A DNA stretch of 64,000 nucleotides, taken from NCBI GenBank assembly GCA_902806595.1, contig CADCXC010000010.1, positions 1,178,001-1,242,000 on the forward strand, read 5' to 3'. This document shows positions 10,653 through 22,418 of this stretch, in pieces (position 1 is the first letter of the stretch; each line of letters starts with the position of its first letter). A program made the translations under genes and the position numbers. The notes beneath the pieces are model-generated. The model was not told where the DNA came from, searched no databases, and was given only the letters and a program-made list of their open reading frames with translations. The stretch is from Pyrenopolyporus hunteri. Taxonomy: Eukaryota > Ascomycota > Sordariomycetes > Xylariales > Hypoxylaceae.

Positions 10653-13600
10653 TTTGTCGTGGTTATTATGAAGCTGTAATCTGAAAACTTGGGCGGCTTT
10701 GCGCTTTAACGGTGACGCGTCGCGTGGCTTTTAGTTGCGGCCCACCGTCTGCTATGCCCGTTCCTCACTTTTGTAGTAATAGGTTGCTCGTCTTCAACTG
10801 ATCCCTTTAAATCGCAGAACCTGTTGCTTTATGTCGTTTGACAGGGGTTTTAAGGTAACTTTTCTGGATTTCCGTTGAAGAGGCTTTTCAGATAAAAGTT
10901 TTCAGTTATAAATCGAAGGTGGCAGGATCTGTTCTTTAATTAAGAGTGTCAATAGTTGTCATTAAAAAGGGGCGGCAAAGATGAGACTTCTACCGGCCCC
11001 TAGGTCGTGGATTACGGGACAGATAAGCCGTATTGGATGTGTTGGAAGGTTTCTATCATTAGGTGACTTACTGGAGAAAACACTCAGTGGTTAGGGAATT
11101 CAGAAACGGAATAAAAGGCGGGAATTGTTGTTCGGGGCGAGAGTAGACTGTAGTGGATTGGGATAGAGTCAAGGGAAATGATCCAACAAGCCGGGAGAGA
11201 GCCTGAGGATTATATAGTTTATTCACATGTAACAAGACGATCTGACCTCTTAACGCTAGTTTTGCAATGTAGTAATTGGATGCCCACGGCAGATTAGGTC
11301 ACTGCCTCAGCCCTACGGCAGGATTCCGTGTACCACACCACGGGTCCTCATCAATATAACCAGGAGAATGTGCTCGTTATAGACATGGTGGCCGCCTAGT
11401 CAGCCTACATTAGTATGCCTAAGCATGTACGCAACACAAACCTGGACTGGACGGCACGGGAAGGGCGAAGAGAAAGGCCGCCGGTTTTACTAAGTCGCGC
11501 ACTTCGGGCCAAAGAAAAGCAATGTTTCAAGCTCCATACACAAGTGAGACCCAAAACGGCGGCACCAAGGTGGTTTCGCGCCGTAGCATCTCCGGGTTGA
11601 AGGCCGAATTCAGCCTTGGCACGTACTGGGGACGCTTGACAATAGCTTTGGATTCCGGTCCAGAGAAGCACAACACCATCAACGGCCGAAGATGTTGGTT
11701 GGGGTCCGGGATTCGAAGCCTGCGCCCTCTGCCTAGCTCATCCACCTGACCAGGCACAAGATTATGCCAGGATCGCATCCTATATGTGATTAGAGGGGTT
11801 GCATTTAATACGAAAAGAGGAATAAGTTGGAAACGAGCAGTCGGTCATCGCTGCGGTTGGGTCTGATTCATAGCTCCCAAGAGGAAAATATACTAAAAGG
11901 GAACACATTATCAGGCATCGGAGGAGCGCCCACGAAGATATATTACCGTAACATCGGATGTGAGATGTACGGCAGGATACGCCGCAATCACTGCATGATA
12001 CCGGGCACAGCAGGCCAGAATCATGCGAGCTGAGCATATAAGGCTAACAGATGATATAAAATGGGACATAGCGTGTACGTTCCCGCACCGCCATGGCGGT
12101 GTACAAGTCGAGCCGAAGCAGACTCGGCGGAGTCTAGACGGGGAAGACGGGGGGGTAACGATTGGGTCTAGATGTTCCCAGATATGGATCATGACATGCT
12201 CTGCTGATCTTACGAATCGTGCTCCAGAGATGGATCCGGCATGACGGTATGACGGCACTTGATGCCGTATTCAACTCGACGCGAACCAATGCAAGCCATC
12301 GTGAGGCGCGAGCCGGCGAAGGACGCGTGCTCAACTGATAGGGAAAAAGGGCAGGGAGAGAGCGGGGAGGAAGCAAGGGGATGTCGACCTCGGGCTTCGC
12401 GCCGCAATCGGTAGTTTAGGTGAGCCTGGTGCTGTCGGATACCTATTTTCTGGGCCTCGAGGATCGGGTAAGGAGGTTAGTTGGAAACGGGAGAAAGACG
12501 ATGGAGGAAGGACGATGTCATGGTCTTGGAGGCGCGTCGTAAGCGTTAAGCGAATATGCGCCTAAGTTTAGGTACCACGGTATTACCTACCAAGGGAACA
12601 GCTAGAGGCTGCCAATGGGACGGTGCCGGATCCACATCTAATGCTATTTAAGTTCCCCTAGGTACGGATATGTAGTTCGCGAAGCAGGCGTATGGTCGCA
12701 CCTACTGATTCATCCACGGCAGGGGGTATAATCAGGTAGGTACTTGCTGGTATATATCAGGTCCCTACCTAGTAGGTTGGCCCGTGGCTGACAGACGCGA
12801 CTAACTCGTAACGAGCGGTTAGGTGGCGGCAGCTGAAGGTCTTTCTTTCCCGTACCTGATAAGATTCATAGCATACACGCTATGGAACCTTAAGAGGTAG
12901 GTACTTTGTACGGGGTACCAAATTTACCTGGACTTAAGTACCTAACTCCCTTAGGCTTTTTTCTTTTTTTTTTTAAGCAGACATCCATGACACAGCGTCA
13001 TGTATAACCCACCTTAGCTGTTGTACGACATACCTCTACCTATAGGAGAGGTAAGAGGTACATGTACCGGTTACGGTTAGTCATCGAAGGTTCAATCAAG
13101 TTTACAGAGATGTAGGGAGCATGGTTACCTAAAGTTAGGTACATGATTACCTCTAAGTGGGGGCGGGACATGGTTTCAGTTAAGGCTCGATTAAGCCACA
13201 GCCCTGCCCCGATTAGGAAGCCTTGCAGCGCTTGCTTAGCCAATTACAAAGTCAAACGGCCCCGGGTTTAATCTTCAAAGGAATTTATCTCAGAAATCCT
13301 CATTCCTTCTTCTACTAGCATCTTACGCTCTCAATTGTTCTCGCCAAACCCTACGCCTAGGGACTCGCGCCATACCATGTTGATCTAAGATGTTCCATGC
13401 TAACCAATCATAAGCTACCTCTATATGTCCAAAACCAGAAACCTTTGCTTGCCGAACACACCGAATGGGGCGAACCATGTTCCAGTCGACTAGAATAGGT
13501 CAGTCATATCCACGCTCGGGACACTAACAGCTCTGAGATTCGGTGCCTCCCGCTCGTCCCACCGTTGACGGATCAAATCAGTGCTGACTCATTGACCTAG

Positions 13601-14752
13601 GTGTCCAAGAACCGACCATCCGAACGTGGGGATGCGTGAACCGCCAGGATTCTAATTCCGTATTCCCCTATACCTCAGCTTGCGACCGGAGAACGAAGAA
13701 TCGCTTATGACGCCCAGATCGTAACAAACGGGCGGTCCAATTAGACAGAAGAGACGCGGCTGTTCTTTTTCTAGAACCCTAATGTCCCCTGAAACGACAG
13801 AAAGTCCGACTAGCGACGTTGCATTTACTGGCTCGTGACTAGCACATAGCTACCGTCTAAGACTACTATTCTAGGCTCAAGATGACGGAGAGTCGTTTCC
13901 CATTTATTGGATTCGTGCCGCGGAACACCATTAGGCAGCGTTATATGTCGCGAGGAACCTAAACAGATGGCTCAGCCAAGGTCGACCCTTTGATTTTCGA
14001 AGCTCCCGCATTTTGCAGGGTTCCTCGCGGATAGGATTGTTCAAGACACATTTTAGATCCCCCATCGCAAACCCCCGTCAAGGGGGGATTTCACCTATAC
14101 TATCAGTCAACTAAAGGGCTTGCAGGATCGAATTTAGGAATGAGACAGATTAGATGTTCGCTCTGGTTACAGACAATGGAAAGGAACGGCGACTAGCAAG
14201 GTGAAAGGGATTAAGGCCTGAATACATCGCCGACTCCCTGCTCAGGTTTAGAACCAAGACAGACGGCCAGAGAGCCGTTTATGCGTCGCGGGATTCCACA
14301 TCGATCTAAACATCTGACTGAGACGGCTACTTATCAAAGGTCCCGAGCCGTACCGGCTTCAGAATCTCGCCGGGGGGATGATGCTTGCTAAAACCAGGGT
14401 TTTCCTACTCACCCATAGATAACCAATTGAAGATTCTACCCTTGACCCTAGGCGTTAGTAACCTTGCTGATCCTACACTAGGGATGTGCCGTTGCGCCAA
14501 GGGCATTCGTGATCAGTGTCGGCGATAGGCGTCAAGGGACACGAACGTGTGTAGCCTTGGGCCTGGAACAGCAAAACCGAGCCTTAATATGCCCGCCGGG
14601 CCAGTCGTATAACTTTCCACGGAACCCGAGCTGACTAAGGGTTCTGTCTGCATCCGAGTTCCGTGATTCCAATGCGGCGGATGTCCGTTACACGCCCTGC
14701 AGCCCTTTCCGTTGCAGCTGACAGGCAAAGAGGGTGTCATGCAGAGAATTTT

Positions 14753-14794
14753 CAGGTCCAGCTACAGGTACAGCTACAGGTACAGCTCCAGGTG
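14753..14794 (+). repeat. Short 12-bp tandem repeat
   Basis: About three and a half copies of a 12-bp unit (CAGGTACAGCTA with C/A variants) lie head to tail. In one frame the unit reads Val-Gln-Leu-Gln. It lies inside an unconvincing open frame (14,663-15,016). Confidence 0.75.
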
Positions 14795-17700
14795 CATCCC
14801 GCCGTCGCACAGCAAATTTTCTATCTACCCCCAAGCCCCCGCCCAGGTAGCAACCCTCGATCTGCCTCACGCAGGTACATCCGCGTTCATGTCGAAGTCA
14901 CATCGTATCTGCGGTCAGCAGCCTCAACCAGCATACCAGGGCCCAGCTTTCCACATTTAGGCTTCCGCGACCAAAATTGCACACAAACATATCCACGCCG
15001 CGCCCAAAAAGCCTAGCCCTGCGACGAAATCTTCTCACCTCCTGAATCACTTGGTATGCTTCAGGCATCTTCAGCTAGACACCTAAGGTAAGCACAATTC
15101 ATTGCGTTAATTGGTATGCAGATATTATGGACTCTCGAACCATAACTCCAAACACTAGGTACGTTATACCGAAAACCTCTCAACCCCTATCTCATAATAA
15201 TATAGCTCATCGACTTATAGTATGCCTACTCGTTTCAGCTGAGCCCTCCCGTTCCGGTATTCAACCACAAATGATTCGCATTATTTTCAATTTCCATTTC
15301 GGAATCTGGCCACCCCTTAAGCTCACGCTGGTCGCTTTTCTACGCGAAATCTGCATTGAGTAACACTCCTTAGTAGCATCGCCTTTGCGTTATTTCGCCG
15401 CCATTTACCCTATCCGGAAATCATAGGGTTGCTTCAGCTCCTCAGCTTTGCCAACCCCTACTAGTCTTACCGGCGCTGCGCGTCAGAGTGTTTCATCTTT
15501 CGAACGAAGACTCGATCAGCAATCACAGCTGACATTGTGCAAGTAGAGGCAGAACAAAATCGATTGCGTGTCATGCCCATCAGCCAGAATTCACATCGCA
15601 AATAATCCCGGGATTCAAAATCTTGATTGGTTCCTCGTTTTTGCGAGGTCCAGAGCACGGTATGTCAACCTGATAAGGTACCATCCCTCCCGTCGTCGAC
15701 GATGAATGTGCATATCGTCGTGACAATGATTGCACCCCCTTTGGCAATGTAATCTCTCGCCAATGGTAATTGCTCGAAGCAGCGAGTATGCGCCATCGCT
15801 ATTTTCAACGTATAAGTGGTGATTAGTACATAGGTCGGTAAGTTTCTTCTAATTACATCGATATTCTCCCCTTCCCGCTTATTAGACTCCGTTCGAGAAA
15901 GCCGAATCCGGACTCGGTCCCGACGGAAATCATAGAGGTCCGGGGAACTTCCCCGGTAATCCTCAGCGTCGCACGCTTATCGATCCTTCCGCTCTTTCTT
16001 TTTATCGCGGCATATCATGCAAACAACAGACTCTAGATATAGGTAATCCCTCGCGTGGGGAGGCTTAATTCAGATACTTCACATCTTCATGTTTCCTATC
16101 CTATCTAAAAGGAGCACCTCTCTTCTCTTCTCCAACCCATAGCCTCCTGGTCGTATAAGACACGTTTTGGGTCCGCCGCTCGAGCCATGTTCCAGGGTTT
16201 CATAATACTAGGTTAGCGAAATACTCCCGTATATGGCACGGACGGGAGGATCAATTGGACCAATTTCGACTACGTTCCGGTATCTATTCCATTAGGATTT
16301 GTCTTAAAGCCCGAGCTAAACAGGGTTTCCCACGTTTTCAAGCTCCCGGAAATTACCCGCATCATAATCAGCTTTCTCACGACGACGGATAGCCCATCCC
16401 GGTAGATCTGGTTCTCAGTCTACGGAGTTTAGTGGACGAAATTCCATTGCTCGCCACCTAATTTCATCTCCTAACGGATATTCAAGCAGAGATTAGGTGC
16501 AGTCGCACATAGTCTGCGATGGAAGACTGTCTTACGCTATCTATATTATCCAAAAACAAACGTAGGTGCCTAGCCAGGCATATAACCTAGGTATCTAAGA
16601 ACGTTAAATCTATGGTTTAGCAAGGTTTCTATCGCCGCGCTAGAACAGCCTACTAGAAAGTGATTTATCCCACTCCCAATTTACAGTTCTATAGAAAGCA
16701 CTAGACCTTGATCTACCCGAGATTATACACAGGTAGTCTATAAAAAGACACCACGACTGCAACACTCACGCCATAAGGATATCAATATAATATTATAAGC
16801 TGTTATTACGATCCCATTGCAACATAAGCGTCGCAACATCCAGGTGGATAGAAGTGCCGAGCAAAGGCCGCCGAGAGGCATATAAGGGATTTGGACCGTT
16901 CCTTCAACTCTTAAATATTCATACCGTTGTCGCGAACTTTCAAGGGCAGCTCATATAGCCCACCCACTTTGTAGGTATAAATTTCTGTTGTGCAACGAAA
17001 AGTATGCTTCAGTCAGAATTTACTAAAGCCAATCAGTCGCTTAACAAACGACGGAGCATCGCCTTAGACCAGGTCATATCATAGCCAACTGTCAAGTGCC
17101 TTAGGCCGCAATATAGCAGCAGAGGAATCCACAGTAACTCTGCGGGATGACGTGAGCTTGCCAGATCACAAGGTTGACTACCGTAGAACACCGGTCACCC
17201 CTATAAAGTAGGATGTGGTATTACCAGCCCTTTTGAACGTGTCGGATCATTCGTAATGACCATTGGAGTTGTCTCCGCTTCATGGGCATTGCCGTGCTTG
17301 GATGGGGTATATAAATATCCAGGATGACGGAGAGGGACTGTTACGTAACTTAGGGCTCTTTAGGTGGTGGGACAGATATTAGAGCCCCCAAGCCTACACA
17401 GCCAAGTAAGATAGGGGGTGTGTATAGAAACTAGATGCCTGCAACCGCAATATAGGCATACAGTTATATACTTAATTGACGGGGGAAAAATCAATATGCC
17501 ACAGTTTCTTCTCCAGTTTAAACGAGACCGTGTCACTCTTCGATTTTCTACATCCAACAAGCTACCACGAAAAGCAAAGTCGGGCCGTGGAGATTTATTC
17601 TATAGATCATAGGCCCTGTCTCCGTAGTCGTTCAAACGAGATTCATAAGAGTGAATAAGATAGACGTAAAAGAAGAACATGATTTCATCGACTATTATAG

Positions 17701-18021
17701 GTAGGTAGATATATGGAAAGGGGTAACATAGGATATCCATCTGTTAAAGCTGTAGGATAATGGCGATTCTTAAAGATCTAGTGGGAATGTCGTCGTACTA
17801 AAAATATCTCGTGAAACTCTACCTTCGGTCAAGAAGGGAAAAGGGGTAATAAGTATCACGACATAGCGTACACCCCTAACGGGTTCACAACAACTGACTA
17901 AGGCAACCATAATATACGTACAATCTGAGATTCCTACATATCCTTTTAAGTAGAGTTAAAGAGAAAGAAAGATTGCTTGAAATAGAATCAATAAATATGT
18001 GAATTAACTCATCGATGCAAA

Positions 18022-18886
18022 ATGGCCAGCATGGGGACGAAGACCCCCTATGCTATCCTTTCCCTAAGTGCTGACTCTATGTATTCCTCCACGTCTCTTA
18101 ATGCACGGAACGACGCCAACCCTAAGTTACGATTTTATCAAGGAGGTCGATACTATCGATACCATCGTCTTTACAACGAATCTCGGTGGTTTGCACCGCT
18201 TCACAAACAGTTATCCGTTCCTTCCTATGTAATCGGTGATCTCTGGTGATATTATGGAAGGGGAGTAGTCAAGGCTACAATGAATTGACAGCATTATTCA
18301 GGATACGGAAGGTTAGAGACATCCCAGATGGATACATCTACCGTTATGGTTGGCTGTTGCGCCTTCCAGCTACAGACTATTCTACCTTACGCTTGACATG
18401 CCCGTCCATACCCCACAGTATCCGTCTAGTAAACTCCTCATCGGTCTCCTATTCGAAGTGGATTATTAACCTCCCAATTTCTTCAGATCCACGAGACTGG
18501 CATATCTTGATGTCTTCCCAGCTCTACCCCAAAGGCCATCCTACAAGTCTGTCAAACCCCAACTACCAGAAAGTGCGGCCCAGAACAGACGTCAACAATA
18601 CATATTTATGGTCCCCCTCTCTCTCTCTCTCTCTCTTCCCGGTACCAGGCTCTCACACACGGTCCTCCGTTTACCCATTCCCATCACCGATCGTTTTTCC
18701 TTCCTTCCCACACAAATACGTTAACCAGAAAGGTATGTTTTATGTTTTGATGTGTGAACTAGCCGGGACGTGTTTCTCCCAACTTCTCATTGTATTTTCC
18801 TTTAGGCACACCATATTCGTCACGCATCCAAAAACACGAGGTTCTGAATTTTGAACTGACAAAGCATTCAAGATAAAAACACTACG
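18022..18886 (+). promoter_or_regulatory. Promoter and 5' leader of the SET gene, with a CT tract and a likely leader intron
   Basis: The stretch holds a pyrimidine tract with a pure CT run near 18,612-18,634, as is common just upstream of fungal transcription starts. A good intron candidate runs from GTATGT at 18,733 to TTTAG at 18,805 (73 nt), entirely before the start codon at 18,887. Long frames here (18,246-18,854) have no recognisable protein character and are disregarded. Confidence 0.4.
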
Positions 18887-19948
18887 ATGCCTACGGCCGG
18901 TGACGGACTGGAAGCCCGAGCCTTGCCCATCGGTGGGCAGGTGCAATCAGAGCCCACAGCCGACGCAACATCTAAGAATAATTTCATTGCAGCTGACAAC
19001 AGCGGTACTCCAAAGGATGCCGATGAACCTATCGATGAGCTTATCAAGTGGCTTCAAGGCCTTATGGAATACACAGAGGAAGCAGGTGCCAAGCTTAAGC
19101 AGGGTATTGACGAGTCAGATCTGTCTGCTACTTCACCGGCTGGCAGCACTCACACTTCCTCAACCTCTGAGACTCAGAGCAGTGAAATCGAGCAAAGCCC
19201 CGAAAAAATCCCAGATGGCAAGAGCAAGGTGCCGATGATAACTCCCCACCACCTCATCACCAAAGAGGAGGCCAAACTCAAGTCTCTCGTATACGGAGAA
19301 ATCCCCTTTGAGTACCTGGTGAATCCCGAGGTCTACAGCAACCAGTACTTCGAGATCAAGAAATCACCGCTCGGAGGCAATGGCGCTTTCGCCAAAACAG
19401 ACTTGAAGCGTGGCCAGCTGATTCTCGCTGAACTCCCCGCGCTCACAGCAACGAATATAGACATCTATCAGGTGATCGATGACCTGGCACCCGAGATTCG
19501 AGCCTCGTTCATGCGCATGCACAAACATAAGAGATCGCCGGGAATGGAGGATAGATATGCTATCTTCATAACCAACGCGTGAGTCGGCGACCCCGTAACA
19601 TGATACCTCCCCTCCTTATTCCATGGCCTATGAGTAACATTCTGATGCCTATACTAACGAATCCGTATCTCCAGTTTCGCCTTGCCCGACGTATCCTGCA
19701 TCTACTTCATCGCCGCGCGCTTCAACCACGCATGCCGCCCCGTCCGATCCGTCGATTATCGTATCGTGGAGGACAGGATCATGGAGTTCCGCATGAAGAA
19801 GAACGTGCCTGCCGGGACCGAGCTGACCATCGCGTACGGCCCCTTGACACCCCGACACCTGTACACTATGTGGGGGTTCCGCTGTAACTGTGGCGGGTGC
19901 AAGCCGCTCACGGATGAGGAGGTGGAGAAGCTTGATTCTGTGTGGTAG
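18887..19948 (+). CDS. SET-domain protein (putative lysine methyltransferase)
   Basis: Two exons, 18,887-19,578 and 19,675-19,948, encode 321 residues. The 96-nt intron has a GTGAGT donor, a CTAAC branch site and a CAG acceptor, and splits the codon of A231. Residues 1-150 are acidic and disordered, with a short amphipathic segment (about 47-70). The SET fold spans about 155-286: the SPLGGNGAFA loop at 160-169, RFNHAC at 246-251, and EL-TIAYG at 280-286 with the catalytic-type Tyr285. A cysteine cluster follows (C301, C303, C306). This is the arrangement of fungal SmyD/SET5-like proteins, which use S-adenosylmethionine to methylate lysines. The usual NHSCxPN motif reads NHACRPV, so Ser and the final Asn are replaced. 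Target and activity are unknown. Confidence 0.88.
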
Positions 19949-21215
19949 GGCTAGGATAAGGACAATGACGCCTGGAGGGCTGCTGGGATGAGCCCGATTT
20001 GAACGAGTGAATTATTTATCACAAAAGTCGGGGTCCCTCAGGTGGGGGAAGATAATAATGGTTCATTACGGTTGCGTGTTTCTAATCCCCCGTTAAGGGG
20101 CTACTCGGCTTGAGAGAAAGCAACGGAGCATCATAATGTCTAGTAGTTCTGCCGCAGTTAGTCGCGAAGCTAGGACAGATCGTTAATCGTTTTTCTTCAC
20201 TCTCTACTTTCTTATCTTGTTGATATTCATAGTCGGACACTAAGGCGTTCCGAAGTCTTAGTTCAAAGAGTTGTCCGTAGAGTTCAGGGGGCCGAGAAAA
20301 GGGGTAAATTATCATTACTTAGGTAGGTACGTATTTCAGCACCACCACCACCCCCAGTCAAATGCCTACAGGACGCTCAGGTATCAAAGTAAACAACATG
20401 CATTGACTTGCTGGAATCACGTGTTATCGTGTTGATCTAATTGGTTGTCACCCGTTGCAAACGCGAAGGTAGAGACAGCTAGGCAAGCACCCGTTAACCG
20501 CGGTCCCTACTTCGAAAGCCTACCTTAGCACACACCTAGGTAGGTAAGTAACTGACCCTCATTGAACAAGCTTGGGATTCGAACTGGTGCAAATCTTTCT
20601 TTCTGCCTCCTTTGCATCTTTTTCACTTTTCTCTTCACTTTTTATTGAAGGCTCTTCCCGAGGACCTGTCTTCCTTAGTTGGAGCCAGCATACCATGCCA
20701 TAAAGCTCGGGTGATAGGTAGCATTTTCAGAGCATTGCACAGCCCCTCCAAGATTCCTGAGGATAGAGGCATTGACTTGTGTGTAAGTGACCGATACCAG
20801 TAAATTTCCCCCACACTTTTCTACTTTTTCTTCTTCCAGATTTCCAAGCGCTATCACTATCACTCATACATCCTACATCAAATACTGGAACTCTGCCTCT
20901 TCCTCTTTCGTTGCAACAGGGCGCAAGTTTAACCAGCATCTATTGTTCTCTACCCATCACGGTTGTGGATGGTGCTTTACGCAGCATCGTTCCAGGGCAC
21001 TCATTGATCTGTGCTCCTTGACTTATTGTCGTTCCCCTCTACTACCTACTTACCTCATTGACATCTAGGATATATCCTTACATTGACATTATTCTCCTCC
21101 TTTATTTCCTGATTCACCACTTTTGCATAGTTGCAATCCCACTACGGCGACCTCATAGGCCCAATCACTACCATCATTATATCATCAGATTTGGATTCTT
21201 CCGCGGTCGCCTACC
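19949..21215. other. Intergenic spacer and promoter of the J-domain gene
   Basis: No supportable gene. The first part is the 3' flank of the SET gene. TAGG/CCTA motifs occur near 20,321-20,333 and 20,535-20,549. From about 20,590 on the DNA is pyrimidine-rich with CTTTT-type runs, as expected for a fungal promoter and leader. No obvious TATA-like element was singled out. Confidence 0.5.
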
Positions 21216-22418
21216 ATGCCTTCGTTGCCCACATTTGACTGCTATGCAGCCTTAGAGGTGGAGCGCAACGCAACCCAGAAAGAGCTCAGGGATGCTTATC
21301 GCCGCCTCGTCCTCATCCACCACCCGGACAAGAACCTAGATAACGAAGAAGCCGCGACTGCTACCTTCCGAAGAGTACGTTTGTGCTTTCAGACCCTCCA
21401 AACAAAGCCTCGCCTAGACTAAACTAATATATTACAGATTCAAGATGCATACTCCACCCTCAGTGATCCTGCAAGTCGTGAACGTTATGATTCCGGTTCA
21501 TCCCCATCACCCTCAGCAGCACAAGGCCAATACTACCGAACTTATTTCTACACGGATGACCAAAGCGATGACGATGATTGGTACACCTCAGATGAGGAGT
21601 ACGCGGATGACTTCTCAGCTGAATATTTCGAGTACGTCATACCACGCTATTATAGATTCGGCGAATTTGGAACGTTCACTTCTCACAATGCTTTTAGGGA
21701 ACTAATGCGTTCGTGGCGCGAAGCCGAAGAGCAAAGACGCAAGGAGCGGGAAGCTGAAGCCGCCTTCAGAATGACTCGTGAGAATACCGAGGCCGCCATC
21801 AGGAAGGCTCGCTATAACGCCAAGAAGACCGAAGAAGAAGCCAAGATCAAGGAAAGGGAGGATCTGCGAGTCTCCGAGAAGGAAAATCAGGAGGCACGCT
21901 GGAAGTTGTTCAACGCCGTCACCAAGGACGAGAAGCTCGCCACTTGTCTCCATTCAGAGTTCTGCAACAAGGTGCCCCTGAGACAGAAGCTCAGGTGCGG
22001 TGCTTGCAAGGCGAAAAGAGGCATCACGGCCTTCGAGTGTCCTCACTGCTCGCTTTACATATGCCAGCAGTGCGTCTCCGACTATACGAAAAAGCGCATC
22101 GCCGAGAAGCAAGCGCCCAAGAAACCTGAGCCAGCAACCGAGCCCGAGCCAGCGGTTGAGCCTAAGCTAGGAGTTCGGCCCGAGTCAGCAAACGAGCCCA
22201 CAGATAAGCGCGGAAGCGAGCCGAATGATACTGGCGATAGCAAGCCACCTAACAACACGTTCGACACCAAAGGCTTCAAAGGCCGTGCCCAGAAGAAGAA
22301 AGATAAAAAAGCGGTGCGTTGCTTCAGATGTCACGCCCAAGGCCATGTCGCTAAGGATTGTCCTAACCGCAAGGAAGGTCCGTATAGTGGTAACAAGGAC
22401 AAGAAGGGCGGAAATTGA
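21216..22418 (+). CDS. J-domain (DnaJ/Hsp40) protein with cysteine cluster and CCHC zinc knuckle
   Basis: Two exons, 21,216-21,374 and 21,438-22,418, encode 379 residues. The 63-nt intron (GTACGT...TTACAG) falls inside the J domain. Residues about 7-73 form the J domain with the HPD motif at 36-38, which stimulates the ATPase of an Hsp70 partner. A Tyr/Asp-rich acidic stretch follows (about 85-120), then a strongly charged helix or coiled coil (about 145-215). Eight cysteines at 223, 229, 240, 243, 254, 257, 262 and 265 suggest a zinc-binding module. A Pro-Glu repeat region ends in a Lys-rich patch and a perfect CX2CX4HX4C zinc knuckle (348-361), which normally binds single-stranded nucleic acid. 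The combination suggests a chaperone adaptor on RNA or RNP. That role is inferred; the domains themselves are clear. Confidence 0.92.

Larger units (their letters stand above)
5349..18021. other. 12.7 kb gene-poor stretch
   Basis: I see no gene I can support with confidence here. The longest frames are about 115 residues and look random (rich in S, R and C, no family signature). It contains interstitial CCCTAA repeats (6,074-6,136), a short 12-bp tandem repeat (14,753-14,794), TAGG/CCTA motifs (12.7-13.1 kb, 17.7 kb) and two weak small-ORF candidates listed separately. By eye, stretches around 6-12 kb favour G over C on this strand and stretches around 13-17 kb favour C. The DNA does not show the saturated C-to-T pattern of the 38-63 kb block. 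Confidence 0.6.

Noticed and set aside
11690..11770. tRNA-like string on - (TTCGAATCC next to a GGACCCC end)
   Set aside because: The T-stem does not pair and no matching D-arm or anticodon arm could be folded, so at most it is a decayed tRNA-derived piece.
18246..18854. 202-residue frame on + before the SET gene
   Set aside because: It contains the CT repeat and a leader intron and has no family character; more likely promoter and leader.
20568..20600. GGATTCGAACTGG resembling a tRNA T-arm on -
   Set aside because: The flanking bases do not form a T-stem or acceptor stem.
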